A stretch of DNA of 64,000 nucleotides from Armigeres subalbatus (lineage: Eukaryota > Arthropoda > Insecta > Diptera > Culicidae). Positions 26,760 through 37,614 of this stretch are shown here, one piece after another; the stretch's first letter is position 1; each line of letters starts with the position of its first letter. The stretch covers positions 293,475,293-293,539,292 of the forward strand of contig NC_085140.1 in NCBI RefSeq assembly GCF_024139115.2. Reading direction: 5' to 3'. The translations under genes and the position numbers were made by a program. The notes under the pieces are model-generated. The model was given only the letters and a program-made list of their open reading frames with translations. It searched no databases and was not told the DNA's origin.

Positions 26760-26960
26760 AAGTTTATGTCAATTGCTTTATTAGCCTTGAACTTTCCATT
26801 CACTTGCGATATTGTAGCTTTTGAAACAATACGGTTTCCTAATGTGTAATTGTTGGCTAGCATAGGATGGATGAGATTGATGTTTGCACCTGTATCGATC
26901 AAAATGGAATTCGCCTATATTAGTTTTCAAATTTATAGGCATAGTTGGTATTACCAACTC
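26760..26960 (-). pseudogene. Pol aspartic protease region
   Basis: In one minus-strand frame at about 26830-26910 the sequence gives ILIDTGANINLIHP, the retroviral-type DTGAN active site. A one-base slip just upstream breaks the frame. Located between gag and RT, as expected. Confidence 0.85.
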
Positions 26961-28218
26961 GGGAGCCATTCTAAAAAATTTGCTTCGTCAGATTGGGAGT
27001 TACTTGTTGATGGTGGAGTTATTTCAGAGGGTTCTCCTGTTTCTTCATATATGTGTTGGATAGGTTGTTCATATGTATGGTCGTAGGAAGCTTCGTTCCC
27101 GTACGGGTCATCGACATAGCCGTAATCGTATCCATCGGTGTAACCGTAGTCATAGCTTCGGAATGTGGGTATATGCTTCAAGTGTGAGCTTGCCTCTTGA
27201 AAGTTTGGAATTGTGTGATGGTGGATGGTCGCTTCATATTCATCGCTGGCCGATTTCCATAATTTAAATGTTCGGTTTGTTGACTGGTCAACTTCCATCG
27301 GTTCTGGCTTAGAAGGTGTATTTCGGAATGGATTTGGACTAAAGGGATTGTATTGTGGTTTGCATTAACGGATTACTTTGAGGAACGGATCTGAACGGGT
27401 TTGGTTGGAATGGCCTTTGTGGTTGTGCAAAGTTATAAAATGGATTAACAAATGGTTTTCTAGGTGGCAAAGGAGGTTGAGCAAATAATCTAGGCTGTGG
27501 AATGTGTGATCTGACAGGGACCTTTGGTGGATCTCGTGGTTTGGGAGCTGATTGTCCACCAAATTCGTTCCTGAAAGGAGCTGACCTTATATCCATGTTT
27601 AAATATTCAATACAAAAGTTATATGTTGTCCTAGATTGAGGTTTAGTACTCTTTAGTAAGACACTCAAGGTTTGTTCAAACCTCTGATAAAAGCGTCCAG
27701 TGCTTTATCACGGAAATAATCTACATGAACGGCGGCGTTTAATTTCATTTTGGGGTCGGTTTGTATTTGAGCAATCAAACGACAATAGCTCGTTTACTCT
27801 ATAATAAGTGTTCAATGTCTTGTGTGGATTTCTTTATCGATTAGTTGGAAATCCAACGTTTTAACACTCTTTGATCCTTGTAATAAAGGATTAGGTTGTT
27901 TTAACTTCTTCCCAATCAAAATACACTATTAGCGTTGAGTACATCCGCCGCTTCTCCCTCAACTTTTCTACGTATGATCCTTTCTAGGACACTTTGTTGG
28001 ACAGCGGTAGCGCGTTTTCTTATAAGTATCTAGAAGCGATTCGGCATCGGATAACCAGTAACAATTCTGGTTGGATCACCATAAAAGGTTTTCAAATCTC
28101 GGACAACGTCAGGCACTTTTCCTAGGTCTAAAAATTGTTGTGTACTCATTGGAGCAACAGCAGGGGTAGAGGAAGCTGGAAGAGTTCCAGGATTCATTCT
28201 GATAATCTCTTTTTTCAA
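26951..28218 (-). pseudogene. Gag region of the gypsy-type element
   Basis: Open pieces at 28030-28218, 27339-27668 and 26951-27298. The first contains STQQFLDLGKVPDVVRDL, similar in style to the N-terminal matrix/capsid start of insect gypsy Gag. The middle piece is Pro- and Phe-rich, and the last is Tyr/Asp-rich before an NFLEWLP end. No zinc knuckle was seen, which is common for errantivirus Gag. Frames are interrupted. Confidence 0.75.
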
Positions 28219-28361
28219 AACTCTAAAACTTCACTATATGACTTTTTCTAAAAACTTTTTAACCAAAATCACAAAAATCACAAAATCACAAAATTTTATA
28301 TTTAAAATTTAACGTTTAAAATTTATAAAAAGTTTTTACTACTCAAGGATTGCCAACGTCT

Positions 28362-28604
28362 TCATTGGACTTTTTGGGTTGATTCGGAACCTTCTCCGGT
28401 GGAGAGAAACCAGGCAGTCACTTGGGTTGTCCTGTTTGGAGCTGCTACTGGGGGCCCTGATTGATTGAGCGGTTGGCTACGGTGTCCTGATTCTGCTTTA
28501 GTCTGCGGTGGGGCTCGTGGGACCCGTTTGTGATAGGCTTGGCTCTTGAACCAATTGCTGGGAATATTTGTGATATTCCCTTTTAGGATTTTCTGCACTA
28601 ACAC
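28362..28604 (-). CDS. Leader ORF between PBS and gag, function unknown
   Basis: An 80-codon open frame, Pro/Gln/Ser-rich with no recognised domain, sits in the leader between the primer site and gag. It could be the 5' part of gag displaced by a frameshift across the A-rich stretch at 28245-28340, or chance. Confidence 0.3.
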   Translation of the reverse strand: MLVQKILKGNITNIPSNWFKSQAYHKRVPRAPPQTKAESGHRSQPLNQSGPPVAAPNRTTQVTAWFLSTGEGSESTQKVQ

Positions 28605-28650
28605 TTTTTTACGATTTTAACGCGGAACTTTACTATTTCCACTTCGGAAG

Positions 28651-28668
28651 GTCCCTATTCGGGCGCCA
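28651..28668 (-). promoter_or_regulatory. Primer binding site, tRNA-Lys type
   Basis: The plus strand reads GTCCCTATTCGGGCGCCA directly beside the LTR. This equals the 3' end of a tRNA-Lys with one mismatch, including the final CCA overlap with the LTR terminal base. It sets the reverse-transcription start and fixes the element on the minus strand. Confidence 0.88.
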
Positions 28669-28939
28669 GTTCGCGATCTGGAGGGATTACTTTTAAAAAG
28701 AACCGCACCTGTTTACACTAATTAAGACTAACTTTATTTTGCTATCTGAATGCCACACTTCACTTTCTGCATGCTCAGCGCCTTGTGCTGTGGGTGCCAA
28801 GTCCAATCGGTTGCCCTTTGTTCAATCGATCGAACTGCTGATGGTGCATCGCCTGTTCTGTTGCCGGTGACCCATGCTGCTGACGCTGGTTGCGCCGGGA
28901 ATGGAATTTGACCAAGTCCGGCTGGCAACGCCGTTAACT
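28668..28939 (-). repeat. 5' LTR of the gypsy-type element
   Basis: Second LTR copy with the same AGTT and AACT ends. The flanking CGCG at 28940-28943 pairs with 22107-22110. Confidence 0.95.
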
Positions 28940-29427
28940 CGCGCAATCCACCAGCTGGTTGACGTAAACATTATATGATGCACGTTTCAAACAATCTTTT
29001 TCGATGCTTAGATCGACATTTAAGTCTTTGATCATTATCACATTTATAAAACGAATGTTCTTTATTTGCACAATCCTATCATAAAACTCTTGATATTTAT
29101 AATATCGAATATTAATTATTATGTGGAAGCTGATGAAATAAATTAAAGAGTGATGACCAAATTTGCCCGCACATTTGTGAGAGTTGTGTAAAACCATCGC
29201 ACAGATGGAGTTAGGTAATGAAAGGAGAGTAATTGCCAGAAATTTGAAGAACTGTATATGGAAGGCACGTCGGTTTGTCGGTGATGCGTGTTCATTTTAA
29301 GTTGCCAATTATTAAACAATCAGCTTTACCGCTATTTCATTTCACTTTTCATATAATGATATTATTCTACTAGTCTACAGGCTTATAAACAACGAAACTA
29401 TATACCCAATAGTAATCAGTGGCAACC

Positions 29428-29616
29428 ATGACGAATTTCAACTATTACAATCCGTTTAACCCTCGACAATGGAACGGCGATCCATATGCAGGACGAGCAC
29501 TTCCCGGCTTGAACAACAGTCCTTATGCACCGGTTCCCCAAGGATACTATAGCAAAGATCGGAGCGATGGTTACGGATACGGTTATGATAATTCACGGCA
29601 AACTATGGTCTTCTAA
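29428..29616 (+). CDS. Small Gly/Tyr/Asn-rich protein candidate (62 aa)
   Basis: The ATG at 29428 has a good context (GCAACCATGA). In-frame stops lie immediately upstream (TAG 29410, TAA 29413), so I prefer it over the upstream GTG. The product is rich in Tyr, Gly, Pro and Asn with a DGYGYGYD repeat near the end, a composition seen in secreted cuticle- or chorion-type proteins, but it has no signal peptide. A strong donor AG|GTAAGT follows at 29692 and an acceptor TTTTACAG at 30476, so the transcript may be spliced. A homopolymer error could hide a longer frame. No family recognised. Confidence 0.4.
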   Translation: MTNFNYYNPFNPRQWNGDPYAGRALPGLNNSPYAPVPQGYYSKDRSDGYGYGYDNSRQTMVF

Positions 29617-29849
29617 TGCGTTAACCTCGTACTATATGTAAAGATTCGGATACGATCCACGATGGGCAACCCATAAATACTGGTAACAGAAGGTAAGTTT
29701 CAGTATTCAGACTACGAGTTTAAACATTGTGTTTATTAGTTCCATATAATAGGCCTGAGACTGCATTATGTTGAGCGAATCTTAAACTAATTATTATTAT
29801 AGCAATAGCGCAACCTTCTTTTTCTTCTTCTCCTATTACGTAATGCTAA

Positions 29850-30009
29850 GGGCCCATTCACAAATTACATAACGCTTTAGGGGGTGGGAGGGGGTCTGCC
29901 AGAGCGTTACGGCCTATACAAATCTTAGAAACCATCCATACAAAAAACGTTAGTAGGGGTGGTGGGGCGAAAAGTGTCAATTTTGGCGTTATGTAATTTG
30001 AATGAGCCC
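29850..30009. mobile_element. 160-bp MITE, Harbinger-like, TAA duplication
   Basis: Terminal inverted repeats of about 25 bp (GGGCCCATTCACAAATTACA at the left, GGGCTCATTCAAATTACATA at the right when reversed) flanked by TAA at 29847-29849 and 30010-30012. It contains the inner motif ATTACATAACGC, shared with the elements at 30688 and 36164. Lies in the putative intron 29693-30476. Confidence 0.85.
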
Positions 30010-30179
30010 TAAGGGAGGTAGTGTGTTTGCTCAAATGTGACAATCCATACAAATATTTCAGATTCATACAAAGTGTGACATAGGAGAAAATTCTCGCTTA
30101 ACTTTTCAAAAGGACCTAAGGAACATTTTTTCATGATTTAATTTGAATAGCGCAATCAACAGAAAACAAAAACAACGAT

Positions 30180-30364
30180 CCATTAATTACGTATGGATTG
30201 TCACACTTCACACATACACACACACAAGCGCGCGCAAGGACGTACAGTTATTTTCTCAATTCAATTTCGAGCTGATTCGATTGAGAACAGCTCTCTATAA
30301 AAAGTTCGTTTTCGAGTGAAATGATCGGAGCCTATCGGTACAACTTTGTTATACGAGAAAGGCA
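30180..30364 (-). mobile_element. Partial copy of the TGCCTTTCTCG-ended repeat family
   Basis: Reverse-complement match to one end of the element at 59234-59623: TGCCTTTCTCG end, then a GTTGTACC block, GATCATTTCACTCGAAAACG and AACTTTTTATAGA, then a TG-rich tract. Only one half is present. Confidence 0.75.
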
Positions 30365-30476
30365 AAAATCTAAGGGCAAAAGTTAAGAGGATAGAAGTAG
30401 AACAAAACATGAAAAACTAAAACTTTTATAAAGTAAAAGCATTTTAACTATGTAATTAATCGATTTCGTTTTACAG

Positions 30477-30640
30477 GCAAGATATGTCTGAATGCCCTGG
30501 CCCTATCGTGGAAATGTAAAGCCCAAAACGACAAAGAAGCCAGCTACAACAACAACGACCACTTTGCAACCATATAGGAAAAGAAATTCATCGTCCCCAA
30601 CATGTGGGGATAAAAGATATTTAAAGTTTTGAATAAAGAT
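30477..30640 (+). other. Possible 3' exon with poly(A) signal
   Basis: Begins after a good acceptor (CGTTTTACAG). One frame from the ATG near 30496 encodes a Lys/Thr/Pro-rich tail with a run of threonines, ending at TGA just before AATAAA (about 30633). Likely belongs with the 29428 gene, but the frames do not join as written. Confidence 0.35.
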
Positions 30641-30687
30641 GCTTGATTGAAAAAACGATGGAATTTAATAAAGATGTATTATTCTAA

Positions 30688-30841
30688 GGGGTCTACACTT
30701 ATTACGTAAGCAATTTTCTGGGTTTTCGACTCCCCTCACCCTTGTAAGATTTTTTCATACAAATGATTTTTATTTATATGGAGCGTAAGATCTTGACCGA
30801 CTCCCCTCCCCCTAGGTGCTTACGTAATATATGCTGGCCCC
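30688..30841. mobile_element. 154-bp MITE with TAA duplication
   Basis: Ends GGGGTCTACACTTATTACGT and, reversed, GGGGCCAGCATATATTACGT, both continuing AAGCA. TAA lies on each side (30685-30687, 30842-30844). Same ATTACGTAA core as its neighbours. Confidence 0.85.
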
Positions 30842-30965
30842 TAACTACAAATTCATCACTATCCCACAACTACTTTCCCTAACTTGTTAGTGTCATTCAT
30901 ATTTTATTTGGTCAGAAGAAGACGTCATCAGTTTTTCAAGCACTTTGCGCTGATTTCCAATCAAT

Positions 30966-31845
30966 AAGGTACTAGTCAAAACGTTCAATGCTAGAAATGG
31001 CGTTGATTCAGTGATAGTAAAATCGAAATTTTAGCTCTATTAAACTACTAATCAGTGCAAGTACAGGAGATAATCATTTCACCTTATACTTCACCTCTTC
31101 CGAGCAGGAGCGAGACTCAATACCATACTTTGTTGAACCAGCTTGTAAGAGGCACTTACTTGATGGGTTACAGCTCTTCGATGAAGCTACGCCGAATGGA
31201 GTATCCTTCTCCACTCGACAATTGATCCTGGGCCAATCGCTTCCAGTCGCCCTAAACATTGAGCGGCCTCGGTCCTCTTCGACTACAAAAGCATCGTGTA
31301 CGCGGCATTCCACGAAGCCTGCGGCTTGTTCTGGGCTCTACTAAATATTATCTTCGCTTGATGTTCTTCCGGCACACGAGCAACTTTCCAGCCCACCGTA
31401 GTCTGCCGTGTTGTTTCAATAATATCCAACCATATACACCTGGTACAACTCGTAATTCATCGACGCCAGATACAGTTCTCCTGTTTACCGCCGAGTATTG
31501 TCCGCACCGCTCAAACACTTCGAAAGCTCTCCGATCAGCCTCCTTTAACGTCCATGTTTCATGGCAGTATAAAGCCAACGGAAGAAGTATACAGCGCGAA
31601 TTTTGTCTTCGTTTGCAGACTACGGGACCTCCTTTTCACCTCGCGGATAACATCATTATCGCACGTCACTAATGTTCCAAGATACACAAATTCTTCTACC
31701 ACATCAAATTTTTCACCACCCAGCACTATTTTGCTACCACCACCACTATAATTGAACCCAGTTGTTTGCAGACCATGTACTTTGATTTGCTGGTATTGAT
31801 CGTGAGTCCAATCATTGCTGTCTCCCTTAAAAGGCATTTTGGGGA
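30966..31845 (-). pseudogene. Non-LTR retrotransposon fragment: end of RT ORF plus 3' UTR
   Basis: Minus-strand pieces at 31559-31837 (EEFVYLGTLVTCDND), 31348-31578 (ETWTLKEADRRAFEVFE, then RLRWAG) and 31074-31313 form the C-terminal part of a non-LTR RT polyprotein split by frameshifts. The clade is uncertain (RTE-like or related). The 3' UTR (30966-31073) matches a second, tail-only copy at 58440-58566. The 5' side is cut at about 31845, where BEL-type sequence begins, suggesting insertion into that relic. Confidence 0.75.
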
Positions 31846-31849
31846 TGGT

Positions 31850-32880
31850 TCACGTTGAGTTTACCTTCCAGTTGTGGGCGTTGATGGGCATTGTTCGCCT
31901 GCTGAAGTCCGGTAAGGTACTCTTGACTCCAGCGCTGCTAGTACCGTTAGAATATCTGCTGTCGTTTGAAAGTGTGTGATCGTTCATGGGGACCGATCAA
32001 GAAATGAGCTGTGTCAGGCATTGATATCGGTGGGGTCATCCGATAATGGGTAGAGGTCTTGAGTTTAGGGCTGCGGCGATTTGAGAGCAGGGTGGAGAAG
32101 TTTTCATGGGTAAGTTGGCTGACGATTACCTTCTTTAAAGCAGTCTTTGCGGATCAAACAGCTGCTTCCCAACTCCAAAGTTGGGACCACGAGGCGGGAT
32201 GAAATGCCACTCGATTCCATGTTTTGATGTTCTGATCTAATCGCCTGCTGACCGGTCGAGTGTATCCCGCTTGGGATTCCATGGTGCCCAATGAACTTCC
32301 GGAGAGCAGAAATAAAACATCCCGAGTAGCACTCTTGTCTCATATCAGTCACTGTGACTCACATGCGAACAAATCCAGTCACATTTGAGTAGCTGCAACT
32401 AAATAGATCTGAACTGTGCTACTAGGGATGCTGTTGAAAGGTCCGTAACGAGCTAAATGGACCGCTTTCGTGTGAAACATACCAATACCGCGATGTAAAC
32501 CTCAGGTGGGGCTGCTCGGCGATGGATAGGTTTCGAGAAAAGAGTAATCCACGCCGGTTATCAGAAACGCCCTCGTAGATGGCAGCTGTCCCATTGGCTG
32601 CTCAATTGGCTTTGGGTTGAAACGAAAACAGCGATGACATTTTTTTCAGAACGGAAGAAACGGCTTTTTGCCGTGAATCGGCCAAAATTCTTGTCTCACT
32701 GCGGCTTAAGTTGCTTGGTGTCCACCATGGTGAATCTGAATGTGGTAATACTCAATGATCAGACTGGAGAAGACTCTTATATACCGCACAGGCCACTTCG
32801 GCCTTAGTCTGAATAAATAAATAAATAAATACTCAATGATCAAGCGGGTGAAAGTCGCGATTGAGGATGAACTGCCGGAT
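31850..32880 (-). pseudogene. BEL/Pao integrase relic
   Basis: Fragmented minus-strand translation shows, in order, an IHHGGHQAT block with QEFWPIHGK (zinc-binding N-terminus region), GVDYSFLE, TKAVHLARYG, FISALRKFIG HHGIP, IPPRG-like pieces, and near 32000 an LTPAHFLIG-like block. This order is that of BEL/Pao integrases. Every frame is interrupted. A short LINE tail is inserted at 32762-32827. Confidence 0.75.
32762..32827 (+). mobile_element. 66-bp 5'-truncated non-LTR tail with 15-bp target duplication
   Basis: AATACTCAATGATCA occurs at 32747-32761 and again at 32828-32842. Between them is a short segment with GGCCACTTCGGCCTTAGTCT followed by an (AATA)n tail. This is the signature of a severely truncated LINE insertion into the BEL relic. 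Confidence 0.88.
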
Positions 32881-32899
32881 GTTTGACGGTGTAATCCTC

Positions 32900-33985
32900 A
32901 AGAGAGTAACGGAGGCTGCCAACTCCCGGAGGAATTTCAGGTGAAACTCCTAGAAAAACTATCGGAAGAACTTCGAGAGCAATTTCCAGCTAATTTTCTG
33001 AAGAGCCTAAATGATTTCCTGAAAAAAGCCTGAATGATCTCCTGGAAGAGCTACTGGTGGAACACCCGGAGGAATTTCTGAAGAAACTCCCGGGAGAATT
33101 TTTAAATGAACCCCCGGAGGAACTGCCAGTGAATCTACCAGAAGACTTCTCGGAAAAAAATCTTGGAGAATTCATCTTATAGACAAATCTCGTCTAGCTG
33201 AAACCTTTGTAGGGGTATGTAGCAGGACCATCATCATCATCAGAGGACCTCCCGGAGAATTCCTTGAGGAGCTTTTGGAGGAATTTCTGTATAATTCCCG
33301 GAGGAAATTCTGGAGAAATTCCCGGCAGAATTTTCAAAGAGCCCCCGTAGGAACTGCCGATAGAACTACCGGAATAATTCTCGGAGGTAATCCTGGAGGA
33401 ATTCTTGGAGGATCTGCCGGTTGAACTCCTGGAAGAATTCCCGGAGGAACTCCCGGAGGAATTTTCGAAGAAACTTCTGAAGGATGTCCAGTGGAAATCT
33501 TGAAGTTTCCACCGGAATTCTTTCAGGATTTCTTAAGGAATTAATCTAGCAATTCCTCCAAAAATTCTATTGTTGATTTTATTTTCGGTATAATTTCTGC
33601 ATACATTTTCGGTGGAATTCCTGGAGAAATTCTTTGAAATTTTCACAAGAAATTATTCGAAACTTTCACGGAAAAAAATATGGAATTTACACAGGAAGTT
33701 CGAAGATTTTTCGCGAAATTCTCAGGGATGTTTATTGGAAATTTTGCGGAATTTCCACGGAATATTTTTAGGAATTCCAAGGTATAGTTTTTCAGATTTT
33801 TTTATGAGAAACAGCACGAAAGAATTATCTGAAGGATTCCCTGCAGAACTTATAAAGGAATTCGTAGAGGATTTCTTGGAGTAAATAATGGTGGAATTTT
33901 TGGTCAATTCCCGGCGAAATTGATGGTGGAATTCCTAAAGACATTGCCGAAGAAATTGTTGGAGGCATTCCTGAAGAATCCAAGC
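32900..33985. repeat. Degenerate CCGGAGGAATTC minisatellite
   Basis: About 1.1 kb of imperfect short units built on CCGGAGGAATTCCTGGAGGA (period about 21-24 bp). Units are clear at 33060-33130 and 33240-33460 and drift to AT-rich variants from 33600. ORFs here are shadows of the repeat. Confidence 0.8.
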
Positions 33986-35289
33986 GTGAATGCGTCACGT
34001 TTATTGGCATTACGTGTTAGTACAAAACGCTGACGCGCAACGCGCTCTTGTGATTCAGCCTTTACTGTTGGTTGTGGATTTGGTTTCAAAGTGTTTGGAG
34101 CTTACAAGGAAAAAGTACCAAGCACTAATATTCATGTGTTTTTATAAAACTACTATAAAACTACGATTCAGAAGACCTAAAAAATTTGCCCCCTCCCCCT
34201 AATCGAAATCCTGGCTACGCCCATGGAGTTGCAGCTTCTTTGGCAGCACACAGTTCCACCATCTCATATGCTGTGTGCAGTACTGGAATAAGTCGTGATC
34301 GTCATAAGACAGAAGAGCAAAGCGCCTTTTTTATTTCAGGCGACCAAATCAAAGAATCGTGGGTTCTATGATCAATTTCGCAAGGAAGGTAGTCATGAAA
34401 GGATGTTGTGCTTTATTTTAAAATTAAAATTTCTAAATTATTTTAATACATATATGCAAAGAATAGTGACTAGTCGATAAATTAATCATATTCCTTTAAT
34501 TCACCGGGTTGAAAGTGATAATAAACACAAAAACAAAGCAGATATTGTACACTTTCATGCCCTGTCACGGGACAAAATTAAATATTTTTTTAGATTTTTG
34601 TAGCTTGCCATTCATGCTTCGCATTTCTATAGATATTGAAAGGGGCAGATATGTAAAACATCGTGTGACATCTGGCTGTGTGACGCTAAAAACAAGCCCC
34701 TAACATTTAATGCCTAAAAAATAAAAATAATTTAAATGAATAGGTTCACTAAATCTTACACTTTGAATCGATCCCGGCTGACTTCCGCGTTAAACAATGT
34801 GTTCTCATAATAACGCACCGAATTGGGGAATAAAATGCAGTCTAACGCAGAGTTATTGGAAATGAACGAAAAAGCTCGTTTCCTACATCCAACCAATAAT
34901 AAATTCTATTAGTTGCTTTCTCTTATCCTGTCACATTAGCAGCTTGTTTACCATCAAGACAGTCACGAACCTAACCCAAAAATTCCAACAAATTCTGCAT
35001 GAAGTCGTGGAAAGTGCAGAGGTATATTCGGCTTGCAGTAGGCGAGTGATTGCATCATCATTTCTTCTCCCTTCCCTACTTTGACTTGTATCCTGACGTG
35101 GCAGAGTGACCTTAACAAATGGGATCACCAGTACTTGCACATTGAAGAAGAGTGCTAGTTTCTGTGCAAGAACAGCTGATCCGGTCATAATAGAGTAGCA
35201 AATACGGGCAGTAAATCAAGATCAAGTACTGGAAGTGAGCGAATAATATAAACCTGTTTTTCTTTTCCGAAAAATGATTTCTCGGCAAA
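33986..35289. other. No supported gene
   Basis: AT-rich DNA with short ORFs that show no domain (including an 85-codon minus ORF at 34931-35188). A CCCCCTCCCCCT tract at about 34189 resembles an old repeat edge. Nothing else is supportable. Confidence 0.6.
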
Positions 35290-35560
35290 AATCTGCGTGA
35301 TTAGTCATAGGTACCACGGAAGTTTTTAGAATTTTTAGTGCGAAAGGAACAACAGAACGGATCGTTTTGGTAGAACACGAAACAAAAATTATGATGATTC
35401 AGATACAACGGGCATGGGATTGAACTCCCGACCTCCTGCTTATAATGCATATCCAAAATCAGAGCTGGCATTTCCTCACACACTGTGCACAATGAGGAGA
35501 TTTCAGTACACACCACAGAGAGTGACGTTGATACTCAATGTGTAACAAAGCCAACACGAT
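35290..35560 (-). mobile_element. tRNA-derived SINE-like sequence
   Basis: On the minus strand GGTCGGGAGTTCAATCCC (35425-35442) resembles a Pol III B box, and GCCAGCTCTG about 43 nt upstream could be the A box. The flanks look repetitive, but no poly(A) tail or target duplication was found. Confidence 0.4.
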
Positions 35561-36160
35561 GCAGTGAGGATGAAGACGAAGAGTGAGAGAATCATTCCGG
35601 TGAGAGTTGGGCCAACACAAAGTTGTGCCACTTAGTGCAATATTCTTGGAAACGATATTGTTTTCCATGATGTTCGCAGAACACTAACATATTTTGCTAT
35701 GAAAAATCAATTAACTACTTGTCACTTAGAGAGGGGCGGGGTTTCAATGAAGTTTGGCGATCTATGCAAAAAAGTATAGCATTATCGAATAACTCTTATA
35801 TAAATTAGAAGAAGCCAAAAGATGATATTTGAAAGGAATGCCACGGCAAAGCATACGGTGAAATTTTTTAGACGCTTCTCAAAAATTCTAGAAGCAATTT
35901 ATACAAAAGCGGTTAGCAGTACGGGGATGGACTTTTCTTATATTTTATAAAAACACATCATTTTTATTTTGAATTTTATTTTTTTAGATTGCACTCTTTA
36001 CCGTACAGTGGGATGTCTAGAATTTGTGAGAAGAGTTTTAAAAATATCACCGAGTGCTTTCCTGTGCCATTTTCTCTTTTCAAATATTTTTTCCTTTTTC
36101 TTCCTTCTTCAACCCTTATTCGCCGAAAGACTCAAGGGAAATTGGAGCCCTATTTTAAGC
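35561..36160. other. No supported gene
   Basis: AT-rich intergenic DNA. The two overlapping plus ORFs near 35969-36193 are not recognisable and run into the MITE at 36164. Confidence 0.6.
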
Positions 36161-36163
36161 TTG

Positions 36164-36533
36164 GGGTCTGTTCAAATATTACGTAACGCGTAAAACGTTG
36201 TTTTTAAGAACCCCCCACTCCCTCGTAACAATCTGTAACACAATTTAGAACTACCCCCACCCCTATGCGTAACGCGTAACAAATACATTTTTTTTTTTAA
36301 ATCTTTTTTTTGGTAGAATTTGAGCCACGATACAATAAATCATTATTTTTAGTGTATTTTATGCTATTTTGAAGACAATAACCATTCTTTGAAAAATTAA
36401 AATATTTTTTCTCAATTGTTACGCGTAACAATTTCTCGAAGAACCCCCACCCCCTATATTTTGAATAACAAAACGTAACAAAAATAAAACAACCCCCAAC
36501 CCCTATTGCGTTACGTAATATTTGAACAGACCC
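36164..36533. mobile_element. 370-bp MITE, ATTACGTAACGC family
   Basis: Perfect 26-bp terminal inverted repeats beginning GGGTCTGTTCAAATATTACG and continuing TAACGC. A 3-bp TTG lies on both sides (36161-36163, 36534-36536). Several inner copies of TAACGCGTAAC and CCCCCAC tracts. Confidence 0.88.
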
Positions 36534-36536
36534 TTG

Positions 36537-37099
36537 GCGTAATTAATAAATCTTTTCTAAAACTATTTAACATAGAATTGCGCTAAATAGACAGTGTTTC
36601 GCAATGAGATTGTAATAAAACATTCGTACGGCCGTAAACATTATTCTAAAGGACAACAAAATAACTTCACCTAATATGGCGTTCAAATAATAAGGGTTGA
36701 TCAGTTTTCCGACGGCAAACAAACAAAAACCCGTATCGGAGCAGGAGTATTTTGGGCATGATGCTATAATCAAGGAAAATATAGCACTAATATGAAATAA
36801 TGTTACTTTATACAAGGTCCAGTTTTCTGTTTAGTTCCGATTTTAGAACCGTTACATTTACCAAGATTCCCTGACGAAAATTGTATTTAGAAATCGTCAT
36901 CAACTCGGAGACTGTAAAAAGTACAACAGGTTCAAAAAAAGCACGCTTCTCGTTCATAACGCAGGCGTGACTGCGTGAGCGGTCCAGGATAAAGCGAGTC
37001 CCGGAAGGTTAACTCGTTTTAAAGCGGCAGGTGGGCGTAATAATGTTGGTAATACAAAGGCTTCTGAATAGTTTTGCCCACCAAAATCTCAAAAGCAAG
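36537..37099. other. No supported gene
   Basis: Short unrecognised ORFs only. Confidence 0.6.
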
Positions 37100-37105
37100 C
37101 AAAAA

Positions 37106-37526
37106 CCAGAGTCTATTATATAGAGTTGCGCAAAGAGGATCTTCTTACTCTTATTCCTAATGATGCTCTTGTTATTATGTTGAAAACTTTCATTTTTGTT
37201 CAACCCTTCAAGTGACTTCACGGGAGTGATCACTTCTAAAGCTTTTTAATTCGATAACCAAAGTCACCTACAGAGTGCAAACACATGAGTTTCTTGTTGC
37301 AACTTTATTGGGGGTGTATTGAAGTTTTTTGAAGCTGTTTCTAAAACAAATCTAATACATTTCAATTCATGAGTTTTAATTCGCCATAATAATAATCAGG
37401 CGATAACAATACTTCCGCCTTACCAACAAGCATTTGTTTACTTTGCTCGATAGGTAGACGGTTTGACAGTTCAATAGGTAGATTTGGCTTCACTCTTTGC
37501 GTAACTCTATATATAATAGACTCTGG
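37106..37526. mobile_element. 421-bp MITE copy 1 with 6-bp duplication
   Basis: Terminal inverted repeats of about 35 bp starting CCAGAGTCTATTATATAGAG, flanked by CAAAAA at 37100-37105 and 37527-37532. Almost identical to the copy at 37615. No coding capacity. Confidence 0.92.
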
Positions 37527-37614
37527 CAAAAACAAAACAAAATTAATAATGCATAAATAGTATCAACAGCTATGTTTAACTTTAGCAATGTTTACTTTCA
37601 TCTGTTCGATTCAC

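Larger units (their letters stand above)
22111..28939 (-). mobile_element. Gypsy/errantivirus-type LTR retrotransposon with env-like region
   Basis: Complete in outline: two ~270-bp LTRs that begin AGTT and end AACT, flanked by a 4-bp CGCG duplication (22107-22110 and 28940-28943). Read on the minus strand the order is LTR, tRNA-Lys primer site, leader, gag, protease, RT, RNase H, integrase, env-like region, polypurine tract, LTR. This order, the AGTT/AACT ends and the YRYR-type target are typical of errantiviruses (insect endogenous retroviruses). Most ORFs are short because of frameshifts, several in homopolymers. Some may be sequence errors, but as written the copy is not functional. It lies 113 bp from the rDNA break. 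Confidence 0.93.

Noticed and set aside
26348..27267. Plus-strand ORFs across the gypsy element
   Set aside because: Antisense to protease and gag coding.
28934..29197. 87-codon minus ORF ending in the LTR flank
   Set aside because: Ile/Tyr-rich AT-biased sequence with no recognised family and no start context; kept out as unsupported.
36955..37030. tRNA-like GC-rich patch
   Set aside because: No cloverleaf pairing or B box could be drawn.
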